Shown here in pieces: positions 35,399-44,484 of a stretch of 46,644 bases of DNA. The notes beneath the pieces were generated by a model. The model saw only the letters and a list, made by a program, of their open reading frames with translations, ran no database searches and was not told where the DNA came from. Origin of the DNA: JAQVEB01 sp028698105 (GTDB lineage: Bacteria; Bacteroidota; Bacteroidia; Bacteroidales; Dysgonomonadaceae); NCBI GenBank assembly GCA_964293155.1, contig CAXYYA010000029.1:1-46644 (forward strand). The letters are read 5' to 3'. The translations under genes were made by a program, and so were the position numbers. Each line of letters begins with the position of its first letter. Position 1 is the first letter of the stretch.

Positions 35399-37372
35399 AT
35401 GAAAAAGTTGACCGTTTCGCTGCTGTTTTACTTTACCGTCTATTGTCTCCAGGCGCAAGTGCCCGCTTTACTGAAAGGAGATATAATCGGCACCCAAGAA
35501 TCTGTTGATTACTCTACCGGTTTGGTATCCGAAACGGTAAATACCATCAAAAACGTTTTCGATAACGATTTTACAACCTATTTCGCATCGTTTGAACGAA
35601 GCGGAACATGGGTAGGGTTAGATTTGGGCGCAAAACACGTGATCACAAAGATCGGATATTCGCCACGCATCACCCAACCTGCACGCGTGCAACTGGCCGT
35701 TTTGGAGGGAGCCAATTCTCCCGACTTTTCCGATGCCGTACCCTTGTACCTTATCCCCGAACCGGCAGCTGAGAGTGCAATGACGTATGCCAATATTCAC
35801 TGCTCAAGAGCATTCCGGTATGTGCGCTATGTAACACCAAACGATGTGCGCTGCAATCTTGCCGAGTTGCAATTTTACGGATACCCGGGCGAAGGCGATG
35901 ATTCTCAGTTGTATCAACTCACCAATTTGCCTACCGTGGTAGTTCACACGGAAAACAGTCAGGACATTGTTTCGAAAGACTATTATCTGAAAGGCATTGC
36001 AACGTTTATCTCGGAAAACGGAACAAAAAATTATACCGACAGCACCTCTATCAAAGGCCGCGGGAATGCCAGCTGGACTTTCCCGAAAAAGCCCTACAAG
36101 CTAAAGCTTTACAACAAAGTGAAACTCTTGGGGATGCCGGCGAACGCAAGGGAATGGACATTGATCAATAATTATGGCGATAAAACACTCATGCGCAACA
36201 TATTGGCCTTTGAGGTGAGCAAACGATTCGATATGCCATATACACCGGCAGGTATGTGTGTGGATGTAGTTTTGAACGGGGAATATAAAGGAACGTATCA
36301 GTTGTGCGATCAGGTGGAAGTTCGTAAAAACAGGGTTGATATTACGGAGATGGCGACGACCGATACGGCGTTGCCCAATCTTTCAGGTGGATATTTTATC
36401 GAAGTGGATGCGTATGCCTACAGCGAAAAATCGTGGTTTACTTCCGCGAAAGTAATGCCGGTAACGATAAAATCGCCCGACGAAGACGATATTGTTCCCG
36501 AACAAACGAAGTATATCACCGATTATTTCAACAGAATGGAAGCATTGGTATATGCCGATTATACCAATGATAATGCTGAATTCCGCAAATACCTTGATAC
36601 AAAAACCTTCTTCAAAAACTTTCTCATCGGAGAGTTTTGTGGGAATACGGACACGTACTGGAGCACCTACATGTATAAAAAACGCGAAAACGATACGCTC
36701 TACACCGGCCCCATCTGGGATTACGACCTGGCTTTTGAGAACGATAACCGCACATATCCCATCAACAACCTGACGGATTTTATTTACCGCACCAAAGGTT
36801 CGTGTGCAAACGGAATGCGCACGTTTGTGGATAATGTGGCTGCGAGCAAAGCATCGAAAAACGAGCTCTACAAATTATGGACCAAGGCAAGGGTGGCCGA
36901 AATAACCCCTGCAACCATGACGCATCTGGTGGACAGCCTGGAAACACTGCTTTCTGCTTCCCAGAAATTGAATTTTATCCGGTGGCCCATCATGAATACG
37001 CTCGTGCACCAAAACCCTGTGATCCACGGTTCATACCAGGCTGAGGTGGACAATGTGCGGAAGTACATAAATGCACGCGTTGCGTGGATGGATAAAATGC
37101 TGCTTTCGTTAATTACCGTTCCCGAAGTACCTGAGATACCCGAAGTAACCATCGGGAAAACGTATGCACAAGGCGGAAATTTAATCATCAAAGACTACGA
37201 CAACCCGATCCTCTTTTTCGTCTATACCTCGCAGGGGCAAATCGTGAAAGCCGGTTCGTTGCCATCGGAAGGGAACATTACCGCGTTTTTGTTACCGGGC
37301 ATGTATGTTGTACAGCTGAAAGATGTGGTAACGGGTGAAGAAACAACGAAAAAAGTGCTAATATCGAAATAA
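35399..37372 (+). CDS. CotH kinase-family secreted protein with T9SS-like C-terminus
   Basis: 657 aa. Signal peptide 1-20 (LQAQ). Residues about 35-162 look like a discoidin (F5/8 type C) carbohydrate-binding domain (NVFDNDFTTYFASFERSGTW; AELQFYGY). The CotH kinase-like domain spans about 178-560: KGRGNASWTFPKKPYKLKL (219-237), likely base Asp 418 in GNTDTYW and metal ligands at WDYDLAF (440-446). The last ~65 residues (GNLIIKDYDNP ... GMYVVQLKDVVTGEETTKKV) resemble a type A T9SS sorting domain. Likely a surface or secreted protein kinase-like enzyme; substrate unknown. Confidence 0.88.
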   Translation: MKKLTVSLLFYFTVYCLQAQVPALLKGDIIGTQESVDYSTGLVSETVNTIKNVFDNDFTTYFASFERSGTWVGLDLGAKHVITKIGYSPRITQPARVQLAVLEGANSPDFSDAVPLYLIPEPAAESAMTYANIHCSRAFRYVRYVTPNDVRCNLAELQFYGYPGEGDDSQLYQLTNLPTVVVHTENSQDIVSKDYYLKGIATFISENGTKNYTDSTSIKGRGNASWTFPKKPYKLKLYNKVKLLGMPANAREWTLINNYGDKTLMRNILAFEVSKRFDMPYTPAGMCVDVVLNGEYKGTYQLCDQVEVRKNRVDITEMATTDTALPNLSGGYFIEVDAYAYSEKSWFTSAKVMPVTIKSPDEDDIVPEQTKYITDYFNRMEALVYADYTNDNAEFRKYLDTKTFFKNFLIGEFCGNTDTYWSTYMYKKRENDTLYTGPIWDYDLAFENDNRTYPINNLTDFIYRTKGSCANGMRTFVDNVAASKASKNELYKLWTKARVAEITPATMTHLVDSLETLLSASQKLNFIRWPIMNTLVHQNPVIHGSYQAEVDNVRKYINARVAWMDKMLLSLITVPEVPEIPEVTIGKTYAQGGNLIIKDYDNPILFFVYTSQGQIVKAGSLPSEGNITAFLLPGMYVVQLKDVVTGEETTKKVLISK

Positions 37373-37375
37373 TCA

Positions 37376-37894
37376 TTAGATTAACAGACAGACAATTACC
37401 GCTAAAATGATCCCCATTCCGGTTAATACAAGCGAACGTTTAAAGTTTTTTGTGCCTCTTTTATACATCCAAAAGGAAGAAAAGACTAAAAAAAGCAACA
37501 CAACTCCGTAAATAACGGCAAGAAAATGAATTCCGTTGCTGCTTATTGATTTATGGAACTCGATAAACTTGTTGAAGGGGAACCTTATCTCCTGCACGGT
37601 GTAAATAACCTTTCCCGTTTCGGCATTATAGTTCCCGTTGTTGAAATACAACATCTGATTATCCGAACGGGCGATCTTTAATCCCCGTATTTTTAACTCG
37701 CCGGCCAACTCATCGCCCGACAAACCGGGTTTAACGGTTTTTGCCAACTGTTTTTCCGTTTTCATGAAATCGGTGTCCCTGTAAATCAACACAATTCCGC
37801 TTAAAGCGTAGATAAGGGTCAGTCCAATCATCAGATAGCCCAAATCGCGGTGCAAAGCACGCATTATCCCATTTATGGATTGTTTATTTTTCAT
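37376..37894 (-). CDS. PepSY-associated TM protein
   Basis: 172 aa. N-terminal IMRALHRDLGYLMIGLTLIYALSGIVLIYRD is the PepSY-TM helix motif (TM about 16-37); a periplasmic PepSY-like part (40-115) follows, with EFHKSISSNGIHFLAVIYGVVLLFLVFSSFWMYKRG (TM about 121-142) and a last TM (152-172). It is shorter than four-helix PepSY ferric reductases. Convergent with cotH, 3 bp apart, leaving no room for separate terminators. Possible role in iron or redox chemistry at the membrane (inference). Confidence 0.82.
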   Translation of the reverse strand: MKNKQSINGIMRALHRDLGYLMIGLTLIYALSGIVLIYRDTDFMKTEKQLAKTVKPGLSGDELAGELKIRGLKIARSDNQMLYFNNGNYNAETGKVIYTVQEIRFPFNKFIEFHKSISSNGIHFLAVIYGVVLLFLVFSSFWMYKRGTKNFKRSLVLTGMGIILAVIVCLLI

Positions 37895-38094
37895 CGTTCT
37901 TTTTTCTGCAAATGTAAAACGCGAAAAAAAAATTAAAAAACGAAATGGACAAAGGCGTGTTTTTCATCGTCATATCCGTTATTTTTATTGATAAACTTCA
38001 CCGCGAAAACGTTATCACTTCCATTTTCAAAATAACAGAACCCTTCCGTTGAAAACTGTTTTTTAAGAATATTTAAATTTTAAATAAAAGTTTG

Positions 38095-38102
38095 TATCTT
38101 TG
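38095..38102 (+). promoter_or_regulatory. Putative yeiH promoter (-7 box)
   Basis: TATCTTTG matches TAnnTTTG, 42 nt before the YeiH gene; the -33 side is AT-rich with no clear TTTG. Confidence 0.45.
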
Positions 38103-38143
38103 GCGCGGAAAATCAAAAAAACGATAGAAACAAACACTTTATC

Positions 38144-39328
38144 ATGCTAAAATCATTAAAGAATGAAGATTGGGTTGCCACTTTAATCGGCGCCGTCATT
38201 CTTCTTCTGGTTATCATTGTCCCCACGTTCATGAAAAACGATGCCGTAATGGCATTAATCATCGGTTTGTTGGCTTTCGCGGGCTACCTGTTTATGGGAA
38301 ATAAGAATAAAACGGGATTCATCCTGTCTTTCATCGTTATCCTCGCTCTCGCTTACCTCGCGGAATTTATTACGAATATTCCGGCGATTAAAAAAACCGG
38401 CTTTGAATCGGTATTTTTTGCGGTGGCGATCGGATTGCTTATCCGCAACACGATAGGGCTGCCCAAGTGGATGTCGCCGGCAGTGCGCAGCGAATACTAC
38501 ATTAAGGCTGGGTTGGTGATCCTCGGATCGGGAATTTTGTTTGGAGAAATACTGAAAGCCGGAGGCTTAGGGATGATCCAGGCCGTTATGGTGGTATTGA
38601 CCGTGTGGTATTTCAGTTTTTGGGTGGCGACGAAAATGTTCAGAATAGACAGTGAGATGTCAATGTTGCTATCCAGCGCCGTTTCTATTTGCGGTGTTTC
38701 GGCTGCGATAGCTACGAGCGGAGCCATGAAAGGCGACACGAAAAAACTGTCGTTCGTTATCTCCCTGGTACTGATCATTGCCATTCCCATGATGTACCTG
38801 TTGCCCTATATCGCCAAATGGATCGGGTTAAGCCAGGAAGTTTCCGGCGCATGGTTGGGAGGAACCATTGATACTACCGCGGCCGTGGTTGCTTCGGGTA
38901 AATTTATCGGCGATATTGCGGAGCAATACAGCGTGATCATCAAATCGGCGCAGAACGTGTTGTTGGGTGTTGCGGCATTCTTTATATCCATTTATTGGTC
39001 TTACAAAGGTACGAACAACGAGATTCGCCCGTCGGGGAAAGTGCTGTGGGAACGGTTTCCGAAATTTGTGATCGGTTTTATGCTGGCTTCGCTGGTTTTC
39101 AGCTTCGCTTTTGATGCGGGCACGGCCAAGGAGCTATCGGGTATTGCAAAAGGCGCGCGCAGTTTGTTATTCTCGCTCGCTTTTGTGTGTATCGGCCTCG
39201 AAACCGATTTCCGGTATATTTTCAAAAAGGAAAACGCGAAATATATCTGGTCGTTCCTCACGGCGCAAACGTTTAATATTTTTCTCACGTTGCTTGTGGC
39301 GTGGTTACTTTTCTCCAAGCTTTCGTGA
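38144..39328 (+). CDS. YeiH-family putative sulfate/sulfonate exporter
   Basis: 394-residue inner-membrane protein with about 10-11 hydrophobic helices. Family blocks of Cons_hypoth698/YeiH: KAGLVILGSGILFGEILKAGG, SAVSICGVSAAIATSGAMKGD, GGTIDTTAAVVASG, VIIKSAQNVLLGVAAFF and the C-terminal LVCIGLETDFR-like segment. Substrate is unproven in most bacteria. Alone, with a terminator directly after. Confidence 0.9.
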   Translation: MLKSLKNEDWVATLIGAVILLLVIIVPTFMKNDAVMALIIGLLAFAGYLFMGNKNKTGFILSFIVILALAYLAEFITNIPAIKKTGFESVFFAVAIGLLIRNTIGLPKWMSPAVRSEYYIKAGLVILGSGILFGEILKAGGLGMIQAVMVVLTVWYFSFWVATKMFRIDSEMSMLLSSAVSICGVSAAIATSGAMKGDTKKLSFVISLVLIIAIPMMYLLPYIAKWIGLSQEVSGAWLGGTIDTTAAVVASGKFIGDIAEQYSVIIKSAQNVLLGVAAFFISIYWSYKGTNNEIRPSGKVLWERFPKFVIGFMLASLVFSFAFDAGTAKELSGIAKGARSLLFSLAFVCIGLETDFRYIFKKENAKYIWSFLTAQTFNIFLTLLVAWLLFSKLS

Positions 39329-39345
39329 ACGGCAGAACACCTGTA

Positions 39346-39379
39346 AAAATAAGGCGAGCATTACTGTTCGCCTTATTTT
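39346..39379. terminator. Bidirectional terminator
   Basis: Perfect 12-bp stem AAAATAAGGCGA (39346-39357) / TCGCCTTATTTT (39368-39379), 10-nt loop, A/T tracts on both sides; it serves yeiH (+) and the S9 peptidase gene (-), which converge here. Confidence 0.85.
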
Positions 39380-39401
39380 TTTATCGGAATTTTATGCGCT
39401 T

Positions 39402-41678
39402 TTATTTCAGATATTTCGCTAAGAATCCAAGCATGACGCTGTAAAAGTCCATGCGACTTTCTTCGCGATAATAACCGTGCCCTTCGTTGTACTTCACCAT
39501 GTAAGGCACTTCGAATCCTTTGGCGCGCAGCGCCGTGACAATTTGGTCGGATTCATTGATATTTACACGCGGGTCGTTTGCGCCCTGAACTACGAGCAAC
39601 GGTTTTTTGATCTTAGCGATCTGGTAGAACGGCGATACTTCTTTCGCGATTTTCGCTTCTTCGGGGTTGTCCAGATCATACCAAATTTCTTTCACCATTT
39701 CCTTGAACGGCTTCCAGTACTCTGGAAACGAATCGAAGAATGTTTCGATATTGGAAACGCCCACATAATCCACGCCGCAGGTGTAAAGATCGGGTGTTTT
39801 CACCAATCCCATCAGTGTGGCGTAGCCACCATGGCTTCCGCCATAAATGGCAATTTTCGAAGGATCAACCCAGCCTTGTGCGATCACGTATTTCACGCCG
39901 TCTTCCACATCGTCCATCAGTTTACGGCCGATCTGCTTGAATCCGGCGCGCAGAAATTCTTTTCCGTAACCGCCCGATATGCGGAAATTAACCTGCAACG
40001 TGGCATAACCACGACTGGCGAAAAGCTGCGTTTCCGGGTTAAAACCCCACGAATCGCGAATGCCCTGCGGCCCACCGTGCGGGTTTACCACCAACGGAAC
40101 TTTTTTGCCTTCCAAAGCTGCCTTCGGCAAAGTAATGTAACCGTGAAGCGTGAGCCCGTCGCGGCTCTTGAAGGTGATTGGCCGCATTTCAGCCATATCT
40201 GCCTCTTTCAGTTGCGGCATTAAGTCGTACAACAGGGTGAATTTGCCGGTTTTAGCGTCGTACTCATAGTACGTGCCGTACAGTTTATCGCTTGTTAGAG
40301 CGATTAAAAATTTATCCTCGTTATCATCATGATCTACAATGATATATTGCTTATCCGGAAACTGTTGTTTTGCTTTGGCATCAATATCTTTGTATAATTT
40401 GCTGACGGGAACGATCACCTGTTTTTCGCCTTCGTACGAATAGTAGTCCACCGCGTAGTTCCTTTTTCGGGATAAACCCATGCTGCTCACGTCGTAGTCG
40501 GGAACCGAAAAAACGTTTTTTATCTCTTTGTTATTCTTCAGGTCATAGAGCACAATGTGTGCCTTATCGCCGTCCAGGTTGGTGATTACGTAAGCATCAT
40601 CCGGATCAGGCGTTTGGTAATTAAAGGCAATTATACCGAAGGTATCGTCCCAGCGCATCTTCTTTAACAGATTGAACTTGCCTGTGGCCAAATCTTTGTA
40701 ATAGAATTCCATGTTTACGCCGTTCACCATTTTGGTATAACCTCTCAGGTTGCCGTCTTTATCGAAATCGTACCCTTGAATGGGGTTTGCCGGATCGGCA
40801 TTTTCGTACAGTTTTTCCAACGCGCCGGTAACAACATTCAGTTTATACGGCTCAAATATCTGTTTGTTATCCTTGTTCATCGAAATAATAATGTAATCTT
40901 TCTGATCTTTAAGGATACTCAAAATACCGGCTTTCACATCCTCAAAAGGAGTCAAATCCTTTGCGTTACTGCCGTCAATATTGGTTGCATAGATATGAAA
41001 ATTCTCGTTTCCGCCCTTGTCCATGGCATAAAAAAGACGCTCGTCGTTTATCCATCCATATCCTTTGATCAGTTCATCTTTTTCTTCGATGGCGCGTTTC
41101 ACGTTGCCCGTGGCAATCTCCTTTACGTAAACGTGATTTTTGGCATTGTCGTCTTTCTCCATGTACGACATGTACTTCCCATTGGGAGAAAGCTGAAAGG
41201 AAGAAGCTTTGGGGCGGGCAAAGTAATCTTCCACTTTGTATTTGTAGTTGCCTTTATCGAGGGCAGCCAGGGCTTTCAGTTCCGCTTCGGAAGAAACCAA
41301 CGCCGGATTACCGGGCAATTTGCTTTCGAACTTCTTCAACGTTAGTGGAAATTTCATACCGGCCTGTTCGTAATTCCCGGCGATACTATCTGTTTGCAAG
41401 GTGCCGCTATAAACGATTTGAGCCGCGGAAACGCCAAGCTTTACATCATTGCCATTTACTTCTATCTTATCCACCGGAATTCCCGCAGCTCCCTGAGCGG
41501 GAACATCCAACGTTCCGGTGTAATTTCCGTTATCTTGCGAAAGATGAAAGATCAATTCAATATTCATTCCCTGAACCGATAAAGTTCCTTTCCAGTCGCC
41601 TGAAACATTCTGTGCCTGTACACTCATCATAGTTAATGTGAGGGCTATGAAAATGCCCGTTTTTTTGAATAGATTCAT
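39402..41678 (-). CDS. S9 prolyl-oligopeptidase-family exported peptidase
   Basis: 758 aa, signal peptide 1-22 (SVQAQ). Residues about 24-118 form a small beta-rich domain (NVSGDWKGTLSVQGMNIELI...) often fused to such enzymes in Bacteroidota. Then a beta-propeller (about 150-490) and an alpha/beta hydrolase with a complete triad: Ser 615 (GGSHGGY), Asp 702 (GANDPRV) and His 734 (EGHGYY). Likely periplasmic and cleaves oligopeptides, in keeping with an amino-acid-fermenting lifestyle (inference). Monocistronic. Confidence 0.93.
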   Translation of the reverse strand: MNLFKKTGIFIALTLTMMSVQAQNVSGDWKGTLSVQGMNIELIFHLSQDNGNYTGTLDVPAQGAAGIPVDKIEVNGNDVKLGVSAAQIVYSGTLQTDSIAGNYEQAGMKFPLTLKKFESKLPGNPALVSSEAELKALAALDKGNYKYKVEDYFARPKASSFQLSPNGKYMSYMEKDDNAKNHVYVKEIATGNVKRAIEEKDELIKGYGWINDERLFYAMDKGGNENFHIYATNIDGSNAKDLTPFEDVKAGILSILKDQKDYIIISMNKDNKQIFEPYKLNVVTGALEKLYENADPANPIQGYDFDKDGNLRGYTKMVNGVNMEFYYKDLATGKFNLLKKMRWDDTFGIIAFNYQTPDPDDAYVITNLDGDKAHIVLYDLKNNKEIKNVFSVPDYDVSSMGLSRKRNYAVDYYSYEGEKQVIVPVSKLYKDIDAKAKQQFPDKQYIIVDHDDNEDKFLIALTSDKLYGTYYEYDAKTGKFTLLYDLMPQLKEADMAEMRPITFKSRDGLTLHGYITLPKAALEGKKVPLVVNPHGGPQGIRDSWGFNPETQLFASRGYATLQVNFRISGGYGKEFLRAGFKQIGRKLMDDVEDGVKYVIAQGWVDPSKIAIYGGSHGGYATLMGLVKTPDLYTCGVDYVGVSNIETFFDSFPEYWKPFKEMVKEIWYDLDNPEEAKIAKEVSPFYQIAKIKKPLLVVQGANDPRVNINESDQIVTALRAKGFEVPYMVKYNEGHGYYREESRMDFYSVMLGFLAKYLK

Positions 41679-41790
41679 AATAATTATTTTTTAACGTTTA
41701 TAACAATTCTGTGGAGATATTGTTTGTTTTCTGGTTTTTTCGGTGTAACAACCGTTTTCGTCTATAAAAAAGCCTTATTGGTCTATTAAA

Positions 41791-41822
41791 TTTGCCGAAA
41801 TACGATATCCGTACTACATTTG
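41791..41822 (+). promoter_or_regulatory. Orphan consensus promoter
   Basis: -33 box TTTG (41791-41794), 20-nt spacer, -7 box TACATTTG (41815-41822). It points to the plus strand, where no protein gene follows; the next gene is minus-strand and convergent. Confidence 0.6.
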
Positions 41823-41828
41823 ATCCGA

Positions 41829-41936
41829 GAAACAGTTTTAAATGGGTTAATAATTAAGTTTTTCATCAACATGACGAAATTGCTTTTTCATGTGATTGAA
41901 ACGGCTGGCTTGAGGAAAAAGTCGGCCGTTTTTGTC
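41829..41936 (+). ncRNA. Candidate small RNA
   Basis: Predicted about 108-nt transcript between the orphan promoter at 41791-41822 and an intrinsic terminator at 41899-41935, in the 260-bp gap between two minus-strand genes. Short frames inside are not convincing: one ATG is followed by stop after two codons, and another runs antisense into the next gene. Its end lies just past the stop of the MgtC/DUF4010 gene, so 3' overlap is possible. Not matched to a known RNA family. Confidence 0.4.
41899..41935 (+). terminator. Terminator of the orphan plus-strand unit
   Basis: Stem AAACGGCTGGC (41899-41909) / GTCGGCCGTTT (41921-41931) with G-U pairs, 11-nt loop, then TTTTTG on the plus strand. On the minus strand no U-tract follows, so it acts best for plus-strand transcription. 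Confidence 0.65.
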
Positions 41937-41938
41937 GT

Positions 41939-43219
41939 TTATCCGATGATGTATAAAAGAACGATCACCGCTATATTCACCAGAAGAACGATACCGAAGC
42001 CTTTTAACACCCATTTGGCCGTATTGTTTCCTCCCAGCACCCGCGCATAAATTGCTTTCAATATATTGTTGCTGGCCATGGCCTGCATGGTGGCTATCAG
42101 CAGCGCGGCCATAGTAACGTTGTATTGTCCCTGAAACAGGTTCAACAAAAACGGGTCAATATCGGTAACACCCACAACAAGAGACAGCGTGGTTAACCCC
42201 TGTGACCCGAAAGTGGAAACCACAAACTGCGTGAGCGCTGCAAATACGATGAACAACAATGCAAAAATAACTGCTATTTTAAATTCCAGCGGGTTTTTAT
42301 CGTCCATGTCTATGGTTGTTTCCGGATTTTCCGTTCTCTCGCCTATCCGGTACATCAAATAGCCCACAGCCGCCGAAACGAGGAACAAAATCAGAAAATA
42401 AGGCCATGCCTGCGCTGCAATGGTTTTATTGAAAATAAACAATAGGATGTATATGCGAAAAAACATCATAGCGGTGGCAATGATAATCGCACCACCGTAC
42501 ATTTTGGGGTTATCGTCGTCGCTTTTGCTCTTTCGCGACAAAATAACGGTAGTCGCCGTGCTGCTGTACAATCCGCCCAACACGCCTGTGAGCAGCAGGC
42601 CGGCTTTCGGGAACATGTACCTGCGCAGCAGGTAACTGAGATAAGAAATGGCCGATACCACTACTACCGCCAACCAAATCTTATAAGGAGAAACGGGGAT
42701 GTATTGCGATATTTGCGTGTCGGGGAGCAACGGAAGCACGATTCCGGCTATAATGATAAATTTGGCCAACGTCAGAAATTCGTCCTGCGCCATGCGACTG
42801 CTCAACTGACGCAACGGTTTCTTGATCTCGGTAAAGATCAACACCACCACGAAGAACAGCAACGCAATCCACATCGGACTTCGCTCAATGAGCAACGGAA
42901 AAGTATATACGATCATGCCCAGCAACGCAGTTGTCATGCCGTATTTGCCTTCTTTTTGAATCTTCATGAAATAGTAGATCATCAGAAAACAACCCAGCAG
43001 GGCCAATCCCAGTAAAAAAGGCCAGAGCTCTGATGGGCTTGCCAACAGCAAGATGTAGCCCAATAAACCGATGAATGTGAATGTGCGGTCGGTTCCGTAG
43101 GTTTTCTTTTCCGTTTCGTGAGGATTCAACTTGTGTTGCTCCATCCCGATGCTGAACGAAAACAGGACTACCAACACAAAATTGATAAGTTCTTTGGGGA
43201 TATGATTGAAAATTTCCAT
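41939..43219 (-). CDS. MgtC/SapB and DUF4010 membrane protein
   Basis: 426-residue inner-membrane protein with about 12 helices. The N-terminal third is MgtC/SapB-like (VLVVLFSFSIGMEQHKL ... TFTFIGLLGYILLLA), and the rest is DUF4010 (FIIIAGIVLPLLPD; GLLLTGVLGGLYSSTATTVILSRKS; GVTDIDPFLLNL). The function of this fused form is unknown. A near-consensus -7 box (TATCTTTA on minus, 43243-43250) precedes it. Confidence 0.88.
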   Translation of the reverse strand: MEIFNHIPKELINFVLVVLFSFSIGMEQHKLNPHETEKKTYGTDRTFTFIGLLGYILLLASPSELWPFLLGLALLGCFLMIYYFMKIQKEGKYGMTTALLGMIVYTFPLLIERSPMWIALLFFVVVLIFTEIKKPLRQLSSRMAQDEFLTLAKFIIIAGIVLPLLPDTQISQYIPVSPYKIWLAVVVVSAISYLSYLLRRYMFPKAGLLLTGVLGGLYSSTATTVILSRKSKSDDDNPKMYGGAIIIATAMMFFRIYILLFIFNKTIAAQAWPYFLILFLVSAAVGYLMYRIGERTENPETTIDMDDKNPLEFKIAVIFALLFIVFAALTQFVVSTFGSQGLTTLSLVVGVTDIDPFLLNLFQGQYNVTMAALLIATMQAMASNNILKAIYARVLGGNNTAKWVLKGFGIVLLVNIAVIVLLYIIG

Positions 43220-43358
43220 AGGGTATCCGTTGATTTATACCGTAAAGATATAACAAGAAAGCGGAAAACGACAAGCGAATCGCAAAAAAGATGCAATCTG
43301 GAAGCGTGCTTAAGTAAATGATAAAAATTAATGCAACATCTCAATTGATAGTGCTTAC

Positions 43359-43411
43359 GCGATAGATTCACTTTCCCGATACGAGCGATCGGGACGCGAA
43401 GCGCCTATCGC
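43359..43411. repeat. Nested hairpin element
   Basis: Outer arms GCGATAG (43359-43365) / CTATCGC (43405-43411) enclose inner arms TCCCGAT (43374-43380) / ATCGGGA (43388-43394). The inner word TCCCGATACGAG also occurs in the MITE-like element at 12749-12761, suggesting a shared dispersed repeat family. Confidence 0.6.
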
Positions 43412-43508
43412 CACAGGCTTATCTCATTAAAATGTCACAATAAATTATTCAACGAACTTATTATTGATGCCTGTTTAAAAGTTCATGCAAAAGCTTGGAA
43501 ACTTTTTG

Positions 43509-43516
43509 TATTTTTG
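43509..43516 (+). promoter_or_regulatory. Putative peptidase promoter (-7 box)
   Basis: TATTTTTG matches TAnnTTTG. Transcription would begin near 43523, too close to ATG 43525, which supports translation from ATG 43540. Confidence 0.45.
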
Positions 43517-43539
43517 TGTAAATAATGACACGGATCAAT

Positions 43540-44484
43540 ATGAAAAAGTACTTTCTCACACTCACATTTATATTGGCATTTCTTTCGCTCACCGCTCAGG
43601 AAAAATGGGCAATAGCCTTGCATGGAGGCGCCGGAAGCGCGCCCGCAAACATGACTGCCCGACAAATTTCTGCATACGAAACAGAGCTACTGAAAGCGCT
43701 GAACATAGGCAAAGAAATGCTCAAAAACGGAGCAACGGCGTTGGATGCGGTGGAAGCCGTAGTGGTTACGCTGGAAAACAACCCAATGTTTAACGCAGGA
43801 AAAGGCGCCGTTACCAACCTCGAAGGCGTCCACGAACTCGATGCCGCCATCATGGACGGTTCAAACCTGAAGGCGGGCGCCGTGGCGGGCGTTCGCGACA
43901 TTAAAAATCCCATAAAAGCCGCCCGTTTGGTGATGGACAGCACGGCGCACGTATTGCTTATCGGCGAGGGAGCATCGGCTTTTGCAAAGCAAATGGGATT
44001 GGACATTGTTCCGAACAGTTATTTCGATACCGATAAATCCGCGAAACAACACAGCGACAAAGGCACGGTGGGTTGCGTTGCGCTCGATGTTCACGGCAAT
44101 CTGGCGGCTGCGACTTCCACCGGCGGCATGCGCGGTAAAAAATGGGGCCGTGTGGGCGATGTTCCCATCATTGGAGCGGGAACCTATGCCAACAACCAAA
44201 CCGTTGCCGTTTCCGGCACCGGACACGGCGAGTACTGGATACGCCGCGTGGTGGCTTACGATATTTCGGCGCTGATGGAATACAAAGGATTGTCGGTTGA
44301 AGAGGCTGCGCGCGAAGTCATTTTCAACAAAATATCGCCCATGGGCGGTTCCGGCGGCGGAGTGATCTGCGTGGACAAAAACGGCAACATCAGTCTGGTA
44401 TTTAACACTTCGCTAATGCACCGGGCATGGGCCAACAGTGACGGCGAACAGGGCGTAGCCGTACTCAAGACGGAAAACGATTGA
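43540..44484 (+). CDS. Isoaspartyl peptidase / type III asparaginase
   Basis: Ntn-hydrolase that self-cleaves and then hydrolyses beta-aspartyl peptides or asparagine. 314 aa from ATG 43540 (MKKYFLTLTF), with signal peptide (cleavage after LTAQ), so periplasmic. Early block WAIALHGGAGSAP, self-cleavage site KGTVGCVA with nucleophile Thr 176, and TGHGEYWIRRVVAYDI and MGGSGGGVICVD substrate-site blocks. The frame is open from 43525, but the signal-peptide start and promoter position favour 43540. Its stop overlaps the TTG start of the nuclease gene. Confidence 0.92.
   Translation: MKKYFLTLTFILAFLSLTAQEKWAIALHGGAGSAPANMTARQISAYETELLKALNIGKEMLKNGATALDAVEAVVVTLENNPMFNAGKGAVTNLEGVHELDAAIMDGSNLKAGAVAGVRDIKNPIKAARLVMDSTAHVLLIGEGASAFAKQMGLDIVPNSYFDTDKSAKQHSDKGTVGCVALDVHGNLAAATSTGGMRGKKWGRVGDVPIIGAGTYANNQTVAVSGTGHGEYWIRRVVAYDISALMEYKGLSVEEAAREVIFNKISPMGGSGGGVICVDKNGNISLVFNTSLMHRAWANSDGEQGVAVLKTEND

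Larger units (their letters stand above)
43220..43539. other. Intergenic region with a nested hairpin element
   Basis: 320 bp between divergent genes. Holds the candidate promoter of the DUF4010 gene, a palindromic element at 43359-43411 and the -7 box of the peptidase gene at 43509. Otherwise AT-rich with nothing I recognise. Confidence 0.6.

Noticed and set aside
41820..42050. 76-codon plus-strand frame after the orphan promoter
   Set aside because: It runs through the terminator and antisense into the MgtC/DUF4010 gene, and its residues are low-complexity; the region fits an RNA better.
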